Made by a program: the position numbers and the translations under genes. A stretch of DNA of 64,000 nt from Actinoallomurus sp048498315 (GTDB taxonomy: Bacteria > Actinomycetota > Actinomycetes > Streptosporangiales > Streptosporangiaceae). Location: assembly GCA_048498315.1 (NCBI GenBank), contig JBEHYF010000002.1, positions 1 through 64,000 on the forward strand, given 5' to 3'. Shown in pieces: positions 31,100-39,006 of the stretch; position 1 is the first letter of the stretch, and each line of letters begins with the position of its first letter. The notes below the pieces were generated by a model that did no database searches, had not been told where the DNA came from, and saw nothing but the letters and a program-made list of their open reading frames with translations.

Positions 31100-31905
31100 G
31101 CCAGCACCTCGTCCAGGGCGACCTCGTAGCGCAGGTTGACGAGCCGGACCACCGACTCATGCGCGCCGAGCGGCTCCGCGCAGCCGAGCCCTGCCTCCGC
31201 GGCCTGCTCGGCCAGGCGCTTGTAGTCGATCTCGGGGCCGATGACGTACGGGGCGAGGGCGAGGCGCTGTCCGCCCGACTCGCGCAGGCGCGTCACGGCG
31301 TCCGCGACGCTCGGCCGGCCGTCGATCGAGGCGGCGACGACGGGCACGGCCAGGCGGGCGGCCAGAAGCACCGCCGTCATGTCCGCATCGCGAACGGCCA
31401 CATCGCCGCCGACGGAGGCCACGATGACGCCGTCGACGGACGCGCCGATGCTGAACTGGCGGATGCGGTCGGCGCGGGCCAGGCCGCTGTCCGACAGGCG
31501 CACGTGCAGGGCCTCGGCGAGCAGGGGGTGCGGGCCGAGCGGATCGGTCACCGTCGCGGTCGCCTCCGCCTCGGCGAGCGCGTCCTTGATGTCCTGGTAC
31601 ACCTGCGGGTGCGGCCCGGTGACCAACGGCACCACGATTGTGGAACGGCCTTCGGGCAGGTCGCGGAAGACCCGGGCACGGTCCGGGTCGCCGAGCGCGA
31701 CGACCCGCGTGTCGATGTCCGTGCGCGACGTGCGGATCAGCGAGGCGATCTCGCCCGCGACGTCGGGGAGGGGGCCGGGCACCGCCAGCACGAGGACGGG
31801 CGCGTCGGGGGGGAGATCAGCGGACGCCGGCCGGCGGTGACGCCCGCCGGGCAACGGCGAGCGTCCACGGACGGGAAGCGTCTCCGGGGGCTGGTCGTCA
31901 TGCAT
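31096..31905 (-). CDS. CbiX/SirB-like chelatase-family protein
   Basis: About 269 residues from the ATG at 31905 (MHDDQPPETLPVRG); an in-frame TTG at 31932 is an alternative. The body reads as two related halves: APVLVLAVPGPLPDVAGEIA with TIVVPLVTGPHPQVYQDIKD, then ADMTAVLLAARLAVPVVAAS with QRLALAPYVIGPEIDYKRLA. This is the pattern of sirohydrochlorin cobalto/ferrochelatases (CbiX). The classic N-terminal G-H-G-S-R segment is replaced by LAVPGPLPD, so a catalytic histidine may be missing. It is the first gene of the polyamine operon and overlaps the next gene, an unexpected partner. A metal or tetrapyrrole role is family-based and unproven. Confidence 0.65.
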   Translation of the reverse strand: MHDDQPPETLPVRGRSPLPGGRHRRPASADLPPDAPVLVLAVPGPLPDVAGEIASLIRTSRTDIDTRVVALGDPDRARVFRDLPEGRSTIVVPLVTGPHPQVYQDIKDALAEAEATATVTDPLGPHPLLAEALHVRLSDSGLARADRIRQFSIGASVDGVIVASVGGDVAVRDADMTAVLLAARLAVPVVAASIDGRPSVADAVTRLRESGGQRLALAPYVIGPEIDYKRLAEQAAEAGLGCAEPLGAHESVVRLVNLRYEVALDEVLA

Positions 31906-32181
31906 CACGATGGCGGATTCTATGGGTGTCAAGACCTGATGCGTGGCGCTTGTGGTCGATCGTCCGAAATTGTTGTCTAGAGCCGACCAGAGGGTCGGAT
32001 ACCGGAAAGTAGCCGTCTATCTGGCATTATCTGCTCAGCACAGCGCGCTGTTCCCGGACCGTCACGCCCCGTCCACTGCCCGATATTTACGGACATGGAT
32101 AGGCTGCCGGAGCATGCGTAGTAGAGTCTCGCGCGTTCACACGGTGTCCCCTCCGCCTCACTGAAAGTCGAGCCCGTCCCG
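31906..32181. promoter_or_regulatory. Divergent promoter region, polyamine operon and conservon
   Basis: These 276 bases separate the leftward CbiX-like gene from the rightward cvnA. The stretch is AT-richer than its surroundings around 31960-32100 and must drive both operons. TTGACA occurs on the minus strand at 31932-31927, but I see no matching -10 at the right distance before 31905. No clear operator was found. Confidence 0.35.
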
Positions 32182-35055
32182 GTGCACTCCAAGGACCGAC
32201 GAGTGGGAACAGATGCCATCCGCCGGTCGTCCCGCTTCAGGGCCGGCCGCGTCCTCCGCTCCGTCCGATTCAAGATAGTCCTGCTGCTCCTCGTGCCCCT
32301 CGTGTCGCTGAGCACACTGTGGGTGTTCGCGGCGAGCATCACCCTGGGCGACGGCCTGACGCTCCGGCACGTGAACACCATCCAGGACCACCTCGGCTAC
32401 CCCTCCGGCGCGCTGGGCAGCGCCCTGCAGCAGGAGCGCCGGCTGTCCATGGTGTTCCTCGGCAGCAGGTCGGCCGGGGACCGCGCCGCCATGGAGTCGG
32501 GCCGCCTCGTCACCGACCGCCAGGCCGACCTGTTCCGCCGACTCGCCACCGACCAGGCCGTGCAGGGCGTCGCCACCCCCCAGGCCAGGAGCTGGACGCA
32601 CCAGGTGCTGGCGCGCCTGAACGGCCTGGCCGACAAGCGGCACGCCATCGACAGGCTGACGATGTCGCGCGCCCAGGCCTTCGCCGCCTACAGCGACATC
32701 ATCTCCGACATCACCGAACTGCAGTCGTCGCTGTCCACCCTGAACAACCCCGAGGTCACCAAGGACAGCCAGATCCAGGTCGCGCTGGTCCGCGCCCGCG
32801 AGGTGCTGTCGCAGGAGGACGCGTTGCTGTCCGGTGCGCTGGCCACCGGCCGGCTGACCTTCGCCGAGCACGTGCAGTTCACCAAGCTCGTCGGCACCCA
32901 GCGGACGATGTACGCCCAGGTCGCCACCGAGATGCGGCCGAACGACCGCGCCTACTACCAGCGGATCGTCTCCACCCCGGAGTACCACCGGCTGCAGACG
33001 CTGGAGGACCGCTTCACCGACCACATGCCGGCCTCGCCGAGGTCGCTGGCGGGCATGAAGGCGCCGAACGTCCTGGCCGGCACCGCGGTCGAGTGGAAGA
33101 CGACAGTCTCCTCCATCCTCACCCGCGTGCGTGGCCTGGAGCTGTCGGCCACCGCCGACGCCGCCAAGCGCGCCAAGCCGATCTCCGACGGCATCATCAC
33201 GCGCGTCGCCCTCGCCGGCGTCCTCGGCCTGCTCGCGGTGATCGCCTCGCTCGTCCTGTCCCTGTGGGTGGGCCGCTCGGTCATCCGCGAGCTGACCGCG
33301 CTGCGACGCGCCGCGCTGGACCTGGCCAACGAGCGCCTGCCGAGCGTCATCCGCCGTCTGCGGCGCGGCGAGGAGGTCGACGTCGCGGCCGAAGCGCCGC
33401 CGCTGTCCTTCAGCACCCAGGAGATCGACCAGGTCGGCCAGGCGTTCAACGCCGCCCGGCGCACCGCGATCCAGGGCGCGGTCGAGGAGGCGGCGCTGCG
33501 CCGCAGCATCAGCGACGTCTTCCTCAACCTGGCGCGGCGCAACCAGGCGCTGCTGCACCGCCAGCTCAGCCTGCTCGACTCGATGGAGCGCCGGGTCACC
33601 GAACCGGACGAGCTGGACGACCTGTTCCGCCTCGACCATCTGGCGACCCGCATGCGCCGCCACGCCGAGGGCCTCATCATCCTGTCCGGCCATGCGCCCG
33701 GGCGCGGCTGGCGCAACCCGGTGCCGGCCGTCGACGTGGCCCGCGCCGCGGCGGCCGAGGTGGAGGACTACGCCCGCGTCATCGTGACCACGATGCCGCG
33801 CGTCGCCGTCGCCGGCCCGGCCGTCGCCGACCTGATCCACCTGCTGGCCGAGCTGGTGGAGAACGCCACGCTGTACTCCCCGCCCGACACGACCGTCCAG
33901 GTCACCGGCCAGATCGTGGCGCACGGGTTCGCCTTCGAGGTGGAGGACCGCGGCCTGAGCATGGAGGCCGACGCCCTCGAACGGGCGAACGCGCAACTGG
34001 CCGACCCGCCGGAGTTCGACCTGTCCAACAGCGCCCAGCTCGGCCTGTTCGTCGTCGGCCGGCTGGCCCAGCGCCACCACGTCCAGGTGACCCTGCGCAC
34101 ATCGCCGTACGGCGGCACGACCGCGATCGTGCTGCTTCCCGACGCCATCATCGTGCGCGGCGACGAGGGACGCGAACTGGAGACGGGGCGGCTTGCGACG
34201 ACCCGGCGCGGCGAGGAGGCGCTCGTGCCGATCGGCGCGATCGGCCCGCCCTCCGGCTCCGGCAACCCCTCCGACGGCACCGGTCCGATGCCGGCGGTGC
34301 CGACGCGGCCGGGCGACCGGCCGCCGCTGCCACAGCGGCGCTCCGAGGCCGCGCACCAGGGCGGCCATCCGACCGGGCCGTGCGACACCGAGCCCTACGA
34401 CGCCATGCCGTACTCCTCCGCGTCCGGCGGCTGGGACGCCGGGAGCGGCCGGGCGGGGACCGGCTACGACGAGCCGGCCGCGCCGGCGTACGACTCCGGC
34501 GACGGCTCCGGCACCGGCCCGCGGGCCGGCTCCCACCCGACGGACTCCTACCCGACGGACTCATATCCGGCCGATTCCTACTCCACCGGCTCGTTCCCGA
34601 GCGCCGGCGCCTCCTACTACGGGACGTACGATCCCGGCCTGTCGGCGGACACCGGCCAGTGGTCGGCGGTCGGGCGGGACGGCGGCGAGGACAAGCCGCC
34701 GCTGCCCCGGCGCACGGCCGATCCGTTCACCCGCATCCCCGCGGCGGCCGACCGGTCGATCTTCGAGCCGACCACCGACATCGGACCTTCCGCGCTGCGG
34801 GAATCGGCCGCACCGCCGCCGATCGGCGGCACGGACGGCACCGGCGGCACCGGCAAGCCGCCACTCCCGCGCCGCATCCGCCAGGCGAATCTGGCACCGC
34901 AGCTTCGCGAAGAGATCGAACCCGTGACCGCGGCGAGCGACGGGCGTTCGCCCGAGGAGCTCCGCACGATGCTGAGCTCCATCCAGAAGGGTTGGCTGCG
35001 CGGCCGCTCGGACGCCGAACAGACCACCACTCATCATGAAGAGGAGGACATCTGA
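32182..35055 (+). CDS. cvnA: Conservon sensor histidine kinase CvnA-like (NIT-HAMP-HATPase)
   Basis: A 957-residue protein from a GTG. Membrane segment 1 is about residues 31-52 (IVLLLLVPLVSLSTLWVFAA). An extracellular helical nitrate/nitrite-sensing (NIT) domain follows, with QQERRLSMVFLGS near residue 85. Membrane segment 2 is about 340-364, followed by a HAMP-like region. The dimerisation/H-box region has LFRLDHLATRMRRHAE (about 477-492). The HATPase N-box is ELVENATLYSPP (about 557). Residues from about 680 on are Pro/Gly/Ser/Tyr-rich, with repeats such as YPTDSYPADSYSTGSFPSAG. This is the standard architecture of conservon CvnA proteins, which work with a roadblock protein, a DUF742 protein and a Ras-like GTPase. 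Its stop overlaps cvnB (TGATG). Confidence 0.9.
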   Translation: MHSKDRRVGTDAIRRSSRFRAGRVLRSVRFKIVLLLLVPLVSLSTLWVFAASITLGDGLTLRHVNTIQDHLGYPSGALGSALQQERRLSMVFLGSRSAGDRAAMESGRLVTDRQADLFRRLATDQAVQGVATPQARSWTHQVLARLNGLADKRHAIDRLTMSRAQAFAAYSDIISDITELQSSLSTLNNPEVTKDSQIQVALVRAREVLSQEDALLSGALATGRLTFAEHVQFTKLVGTQRTMYAQVATEMRPNDRAYYQRIVSTPEYHRLQTLEDRFTDHMPASPRSLAGMKAPNVLAGTAVEWKTTVSSILTRVRGLELSATADAAKRAKPISDGIITRVALAGVLGLLAVIASLVLSLWVGRSVIRELTALRRAALDLANERLPSVIRRLRRGEEVDVAAEAPPLSFSTQEIDQVGQAFNAARRTAIQGAVEEAALRRSISDVFLNLARRNQALLHRQLSLLDSMERRVTEPDELDDLFRLDHLATRMRRHAEGLIILSGHAPGRGWRNPVPAVDVARAAAAEVEDYARVIVTTMPRVAVAGPAVADLIHLLAELVENATLYSPPDTTVQVTGQIVAHGFAFEVEDRGLSMEADALERANAQLADPPEFDLSNSAQLGLFVVGRLAQRHHVQVTLRTSPYGGTTAIVLLPDAIIVRGDEGRELETGRLATTRRGEEALVPIGAIGPPSGSGNPSDGTGPMPAVPTRPGDRPPLPQRRSEAAHQGGHPTGPCDTEPYDAMPYSSASGGWDAGSGRAGTGYDEPAAPAYDSGDGSGTGPRAGSHPTDSYPTDSYPADSYSTGSFPSAGASYYGTYDPGLSADTGQWSAVGRDGGEDKPPLPRRTADPFTRIPAAADRSIFEPTTDIGPSALRESAAPPPIGGTDGTGGTGKPPLPRRIRQANLAPQLREEIEPVTAASDGRSPEELRTMLSSIQKGWLRGRSDAEQTTTHHEEEDI

Positions 35056-35459
35056 TGTCAGCGGGCTCTGCGGGGGAACTCAACTGGCTGCTGGACAGCC
35101 TCGTCAACCGGGTCGCGCAGGTGCGGCAGGCGGTGGTGCTGTCCAGCGACGGCCTGCTGGTGAGTGGATCCAGTGGCCTGACCCGGGAGGACGCCGAACA
35201 CCTGTCAGCGGTCGCGGCCAGCTTCCAGAGCCTCGCCCGCAGCGCCGGACGGCAGTTCGGCGGCGGGGCCGTACGCCAGACCATCGTCGAGATGGACCAC
35301 GCCTTCCTGTTCGTGACGGCGGCCGGTTCGGGTGCGTGCCTGGCCGTGCTGGCCGGCTCCGACGCCGATGTCGGAATGATCGCCTACGAGATGGCGATGC
35401 TGGTCAAGCGCGTCGGCCAGCACATGTCCACGCTCCCCCGCTCGGCCGTGGAATCGTGA
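35055..35459 (+). CDS. cvnB: Roadblock/LC7 protein CvnB
   Basis: A 134-residue roadblock/LC7 protein (MSAGSAGELNWLLDSLVNRV). It carries VVLSSDGLLVSGSSGL and QTIVEMDHAFLFVTAAGSGA, typical of the MglB-like fold, which acts on small GTPases. In conservons CvnB partners the GTPase CvnD. The start overlaps the cvnA stop. Confidence 0.92.
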   Translation: MSAGSAGELNWLLDSLVNRVAQVRQAVVLSSDGLLVSGSSGLTREDAEHLSAVAASFQSLARSAGRQFGGGAVRQTIVEMDHAFLFVTAAGSGACLAVLAGSDADVGMIAYEMAMLVKRVGQHMSTLPRSAVES

Positions 35460-35537
35460 GGACACGTGCGTACGCGGCGGGAACGAGGCGAGCGAGCGGC
35501 GGAACGCTGGCCCCGGCTTGCGAGGCGAGGCGGCTGA

Positions 35538-35900
35538 ATGAGCGAATGGCTCGACGACGAGGCCGGCCCGGTCGTCCGGCCCTATGCGCTGACCCGAGGC
35601 CGTACCCGGGCGTCCCGGGACGGCTTCGACCTGATCGCGATCATCGCGACGGCGGCGACGTCGACGTTCGCTCCCCCCGGCGCGGGCCCGGAGCATCTCG
35701 CCATCCTCGAGCTGTGCGTCCGCCCGCTCTCGGTCGCGGAGATATCGGCGAAGCTGCGGCTCCCCCTCGGCGTGGTCCGCGTCCTGCTGGGTGACCTGCT
35801 GGACCACGGGCTGATCGTCGTACGTCGCCCCGAGCCGGAGAACCGTCTACCCAACGAACGGCTTTTGAAGGAAGTGCTCAATGGACTCCACGCGCTCTGA
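35538..35900 (+). CDS. cvnC: DUF742 protein CvnC
   Basis: A 120-residue DUF742 protein (MSEWLDDEAGPVVRPYALTR). It has a winged-helix-like core with PLSVAEISAKLRLPLGVVRV followed by LLGDLLDHGLIVVRRPEPE. DUF742 proteins are the third component of conservons and are thought to be regulatory or DNA-binding. It starts 78 bases after cvnB; the gap is purine-rich and without a gene. Its 3' end overlaps the start of cvnD by 20 bases. Confidence 0.9.
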   Translation: MSEWLDDEAGPVVRPYALTRGRTRASRDGFDLIAIIATAATSTFAPPGAGPEHLAILELCVRPLSVAEISAKLRLPLGVVRVLLGDLLDHGLIVVRRPEPENRLPNERLLKEVLNGLHAL

Positions 35901-36495
35901 CCCCTCGCGGGGCGCGGCCATGCCGCTCGCCGTAAAGATCCTGATCGCGGGCGGCTTCGGTGTCGGCAAGACCACCCTGGTCGGCACCGTCAGCGAGATC
36001 AGGCCGTTGCGCACTGAGGAACACCTGACCGACCGCAGTGTGGGCGTCGACGACACCTCCGGCGTGGAGCGCAAGACCACGACGACGGTGGCCATGGACT
36101 TCGGCCGGATCACGATCCGCGAGGGCCTGGTCCTGTACCTGTTCGGCACGCCCGGCCAGGACCGTTTCTGGTTCATGTGGGACGAGCTGGCGCTCGGCGC
36201 GCTCGGCGCGGTCGTCCTCGCCGACACCCGCCGCCTGGCCGACTCGTTCCCCTCGATCGACTACTTCGAACGCCGCCGGCTGCCGTTCATCGTCGGGGTC
36301 AACTGCTTCGACGGCGCGGTGCGCTACGACGTCGAGGAGATCCGCACGGCGCTCGACCTGGACCCGCGGGTCCCGGTCATCTTGTGCGACGTGCGGGCAC
36401 GCGAGTCCGGCAAGCAGGTGCTGATCGCGCTGGTCGAGCACGTGCTCGCGGTGATGGCCGAACGCCAGCGGCAGGCGGGCGCCGTCTTCCGGTAG
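35881..36495 (+). CDS. cvnD: Conservon Ras-like GTPase CvnD
   Basis: A 204-residue GTPase starting MDSTRSDPSRGAAMPLAVKI. The P-loop GGFGVGKTTLVGTVSEI is at about residues 24-40, TTTTVAMDFGRI is the switch I region, FGTPGQDRFWFMW is G3, and VNCFDGAV is the G4 position with Cys-Phe in place of the usual Lys-x, normal for this family. It is an MglA-like switch controlled by the roadblock protein CvnB. It completes a full conservon. Confidence 0.92.
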   Translation: MDSTRSDPSRGAAMPLAVKILIAGGFGVGKTTLVGTVSEIRPLRTEEHLTDRSVGVDDTSGVERKTTTTVAMDFGRITIREGLVLYLFGTPGQDRFWFMWDELALGALGAVVLADTRRLADSFPSIDYFERRRLPFIVGVNCFDGAVRYDVEEIRTALDLDPRVPVILCDVRARESGKQVLIALVEHVLAVMAERQRQAGAVFR

Positions 36496-36812
36496 GGGGT
36501 CCGGACGCCTCGGCGTGCGGCTCGTCCAGGGCGCGGCCGAGGTACCCCGCCAGGCCCTGGACGAGGTACATCTCCGACGGGGGCGGGCCCGGCCGAGCGG
36601 CCGCCGGCGCAGGCGCGCCATCTGCATTTTCCGCGCGGACCCGATCGTGACGTTCCGTCACCGGGATCGCGGACCCGGGAATACGAGCCGACCACACCCG
36701 GGGAAATTACCGACCGGAAACGGTGAAGTCTGCGGAACGCTGGTGCCCGCCACCGCCCGCGAGGAAAAATGGGCCTGGTGTCTTTGCTCACTCAGAGTTA
36801 TGGTGCGAGACC
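36496..36812. other. Intergenic region between conservon and GrpE/Hsp70 module
   Basis: No gene is supported on the plus strand. On the minus strand a GTG-started frame (about 36660-36490) reads MYLVQGLAGYLGRALDEPHA, which has coding-like composition and could be a short peptide or a gene remnant overlapping the cvnD 3' end. The last 100 bases are AT-richer, with TATGGT at 36799-36804 as a possible -10 just before the next start. Whether conservon and chaperone genes share a transcript is open. Confidence 0.35.
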
Positions 36813-37382
36813 ATGCCCGTTGACCCCGCTCCCCCCACTGACGGGACGAGCCCCTCGCCGGCCGAGCACGCCGATTGGGCGGTCGCGGCTTCCCTCGCCG
36901 ACATCCGCTCGCTGCTGACCGCGCTGAAGGACACGGTCGGACGCGAGCACGAGCGGGCGGCGCACCGCGAGCGGGTGATCGACCGGCTGCACGAGGAGAA
37001 CCAGCTCCTGCGCCGCGGCGAGGTGCAGGCGGTTCTCGAACCCGTGCGCGGCGCGCTGTACCGCCTCTACGACAAGGTGCGGCGGGAGTCGGAGCGGGAG
37101 ACGGTCGACCCGGCGCACGTGCCCAGGCTGCTGTCGGCGATCGCCGACGAGCTGACCGAGGTGCTGGCCCGCACCGGCGTCGAGCCGATGACGGTCAAGG
37201 CGGGCGAGGCCTTCGACCCGGCGCGGCACCGCCCGGCCGGCACCCGTGACGTCCGCGATGCGGAGCTCGACGGCACCATCGCCACGGTCCGGCGGGCCGG
37301 TTTCGTCCGCGGCGACAAGGTCGTACGACGTGCCGACGTGATCGTCGCCCGTGCGGCGGCCCCACCCGGGGGAGGAGATTGA
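36813..37382 (+). CDS. GrpE-like nucleotide exchange factor paired with Hsp70
   Basis: A 189-residue protein. It has an acidic, Pro-rich N-terminus, then a helical stretch (LLTALKDTVGREHERAAHRE, residues about 37-56), then a GrpE-like C-terminal beta domain with GVEPMTVKAGEAFDPARHRP and KVVRRADVIVARA. The PFDPxxH-like motif appears as AFDPARHRP. GrpE releases ADP from Hsp70. The next gene is an Hsp70 starting one base after this stop, so the two work together. It diverges from housekeeping GrpE and lacks the long N-terminal paired helix. The ATG at 36813 follows no strong ribosome binding site. Confidence 0.8.
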   Translation: MPVDPAPPTDGTSPSPAEHADWAVAASLADIRSLLTALKDTVGREHERAAHRERVIDRLHEENQLLRRGEVQAVLEPVRGALYRLYDKVRRESERETVDPAHVPRLLSAIADELTEVLARTGVEPMTVKAGEAFDPARHRPAGTRDVRDAELDGTIATVRRAGFVRGDKVVRRADVIVARAAAPPGGGD

Positions 37383-37383
37383 G

Positions 37384-38988
37384 GTGGCTGTCTACGGAAT
37401 CGACCTGGGCACGACCCACTCGTGCATCGCGCGCATCGGCGACGTCGGCCGGCCGGCCGTGCTGCGCAACATGGAGGGCACCGACACGACACCCTCGGTC
37501 GTGTACTTCGAGTCGGCCGACAACGTCATCGTGGGCGCCCCCGCCAAGGACACCGCCGTCCTCTACCCCGACCTCGTGGTCAGCCGCATCAAGCGCGACA
37601 TGGGCCACGACGTGCCGCGCGAGCTGCACGGCCGCGAGTACTCCCCCGAGGAGATCTCCGCGTTCGTGCTGCGCAAGCTGGCCGCCGACGCCGCCGCCAC
37701 CACGGGCGAGGAGGTCCGCGACGTCGTGATCACCGTGCCGGCCTACTTCGGCGCGGCCGAACGCGACGCCACCAGCAAGGCGGGCCGCATCGCCGGGCTG
37801 AACGTCATCGACATCATCTCCGAGCCGATCGCCGCCGCCATCACCTACGGGGTGCTCAACCCCCCCGAGGGCGACGGCGAGGGCACGGGCGACCGCACGA
37901 TCCTCGTGTACGACCTGGGCGGCGGCACCTTCGACACCACCGTGATCGCGCTGCGCGGCGGCGACATCTCCGTCGTGTGCACCGACGGCGACCACGAGCT
38001 CGGCGGCGCCGACTGGGACGACCGCCTCGTGGAGCACCTCGCCGAGCGGTTCGCCGAGGAGCACCCCGACGTCGGCGACCCGCTCGACGACAAGCACACC
38101 GAGCAGCAACTGCGCCACGACGCCGAAGAGGCCAAGAAGGCGCTGTCGCTGCGCAACCGGCACACCGTGCGCGTGATGCACGAGGGCCGGGTCGCGACGA
38201 TCGAGCTGACCCGTGAGAAGTTCGAGGAGATCACCAAGGACCTCCTCGACCGCACCATCGAGATCACCGGCCGCACCCTGGCCACCGCGGCCACCAAGGG
38301 CATCACCGACTACGACGACCTCGTGCTGGTCGGCGGGTCCACGAAGATGCCGGCCGTGCCGCGGCGGCTGGCCGCCGAGCTGTCGCTCAAGCCGCGGCTG
38401 CAGGACCCCGACCTCGCGGTCGCCAAGGGCGCGGCGCTGTACGCGTTCGAGGAGACCTACCGGCAGTTGCTGGCCAAGGGCGAGCGCGACGCCGCCCGCG
38501 ACCTGGCCTCGCGGGCCGGCCTGTCCGACGCCGAGCAGGACCGCATCGCGGCCCGCCAGATCACGACGGTCGCCTCGCGCGCGTTCGGTGTCATCGCGCT
38601 CGACCCGGACACGGACCAAGAGCACGTCGTGCACCTCGTGCACGCCAACGACCCGCTGCCGCACGGCGGCACCCGCGAGTTCGGCACCGTGGAGGAAGAC
38701 CAGACCATCGTCAAGATCATCGTGGTCGAGCAGGCGGGCAGCGCCGAGTCGACGGAGGTCGCCGACAACACCCCCATCGCCGACGGCGAGCTGAAGGTCC
38801 CGCCGGGCAAGCCCGCCGGCTGGCCCATCGAGGTCTCCTTCTCCCTCGACACCTCCGGCCTGCTGCACGTCACCGCGGCCGAGAAGGAGACCGGCGAGGA
38901 GCTGACGCTCGACGTGCGCGTCGGCGGCATGTCCGAGGACGACGTGCACAGGTCACGCACCGACCTGGCCCACGTACGGGTCGAGTAG
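37384..38988 (+). CDS. Hsp70-family protein (short, accessory DnaK-like)
   Basis: A 534-residue Hsp70 from a GTG after GGGGGAGGAG. ATPase motifs are YGIDLGTTHSCIARI (residues about 4-18), VYDLGGGTFDTTVIAL (about 175), DHELGGADWDDRL and LVGGSTKMPAVPRRL (about 316). The substrate-binding beta domain follows (about 400-534), with FSLDTSGLLHVTAAEKETGE. It ends there, without the helical lid and tail of DnaK (normally 600-640 residues). It is therefore an accessory Hsp70. With the GrpE-like protein upstream and the FN3/GTPase genes downstream, it probably serves a dedicated complex. Confidence 0.9.
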   Translation: MAVYGIDLGTTHSCIARIGDVGRPAVLRNMEGTDTTPSVVYFESADNVIVGAPAKDTAVLYPDLVVSRIKRDMGHDVPRELHGREYSPEEISAFVLRKLAADAAATTGEEVRDVVITVPAYFGAAERDATSKAGRIAGLNVIDIISEPIAAAITYGVLNPPEGDGEGTGDRTILVYDLGGGTFDTTVIALRGGDISVVCTDGDHELGGADWDDRLVEHLAERFAEEHPDVGDPLDDKHTEQQLRHDAEEAKKALSLRNRHTVRVMHEGRVATIELTREKFEEITKDLLDRTIEITGRTLATAATKGITDYDDLVLVGGSTKMPAVPRRLAAELSLKPRLQDPDLAVAKGAALYAFEETYRQLLAKGERDAARDLASRAGLSDAEQDRIAARQITTVASRAFGVIALDPDTDQEHVVHLVHANDPLPHGGTREFGTVEEDQTIVKIIVVEQAGSAESTEVADNTPIADGELKVPPGKPAGWPIEVSFSLDTSGLLHVTAAEKETGEELTLDVRVGGMSEDDVHRSRTDLAHVRVE

Positions 38989-39006
38989 GCAGGGCACCGC
39001 CCGCAC

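Noticed and set aside
31924..31932. TTGACA on the minus strand as promoter for the CbiX-like gene
   Set aside because: It overlaps an in-frame TTG start candidate and has no -10 at the right distance.
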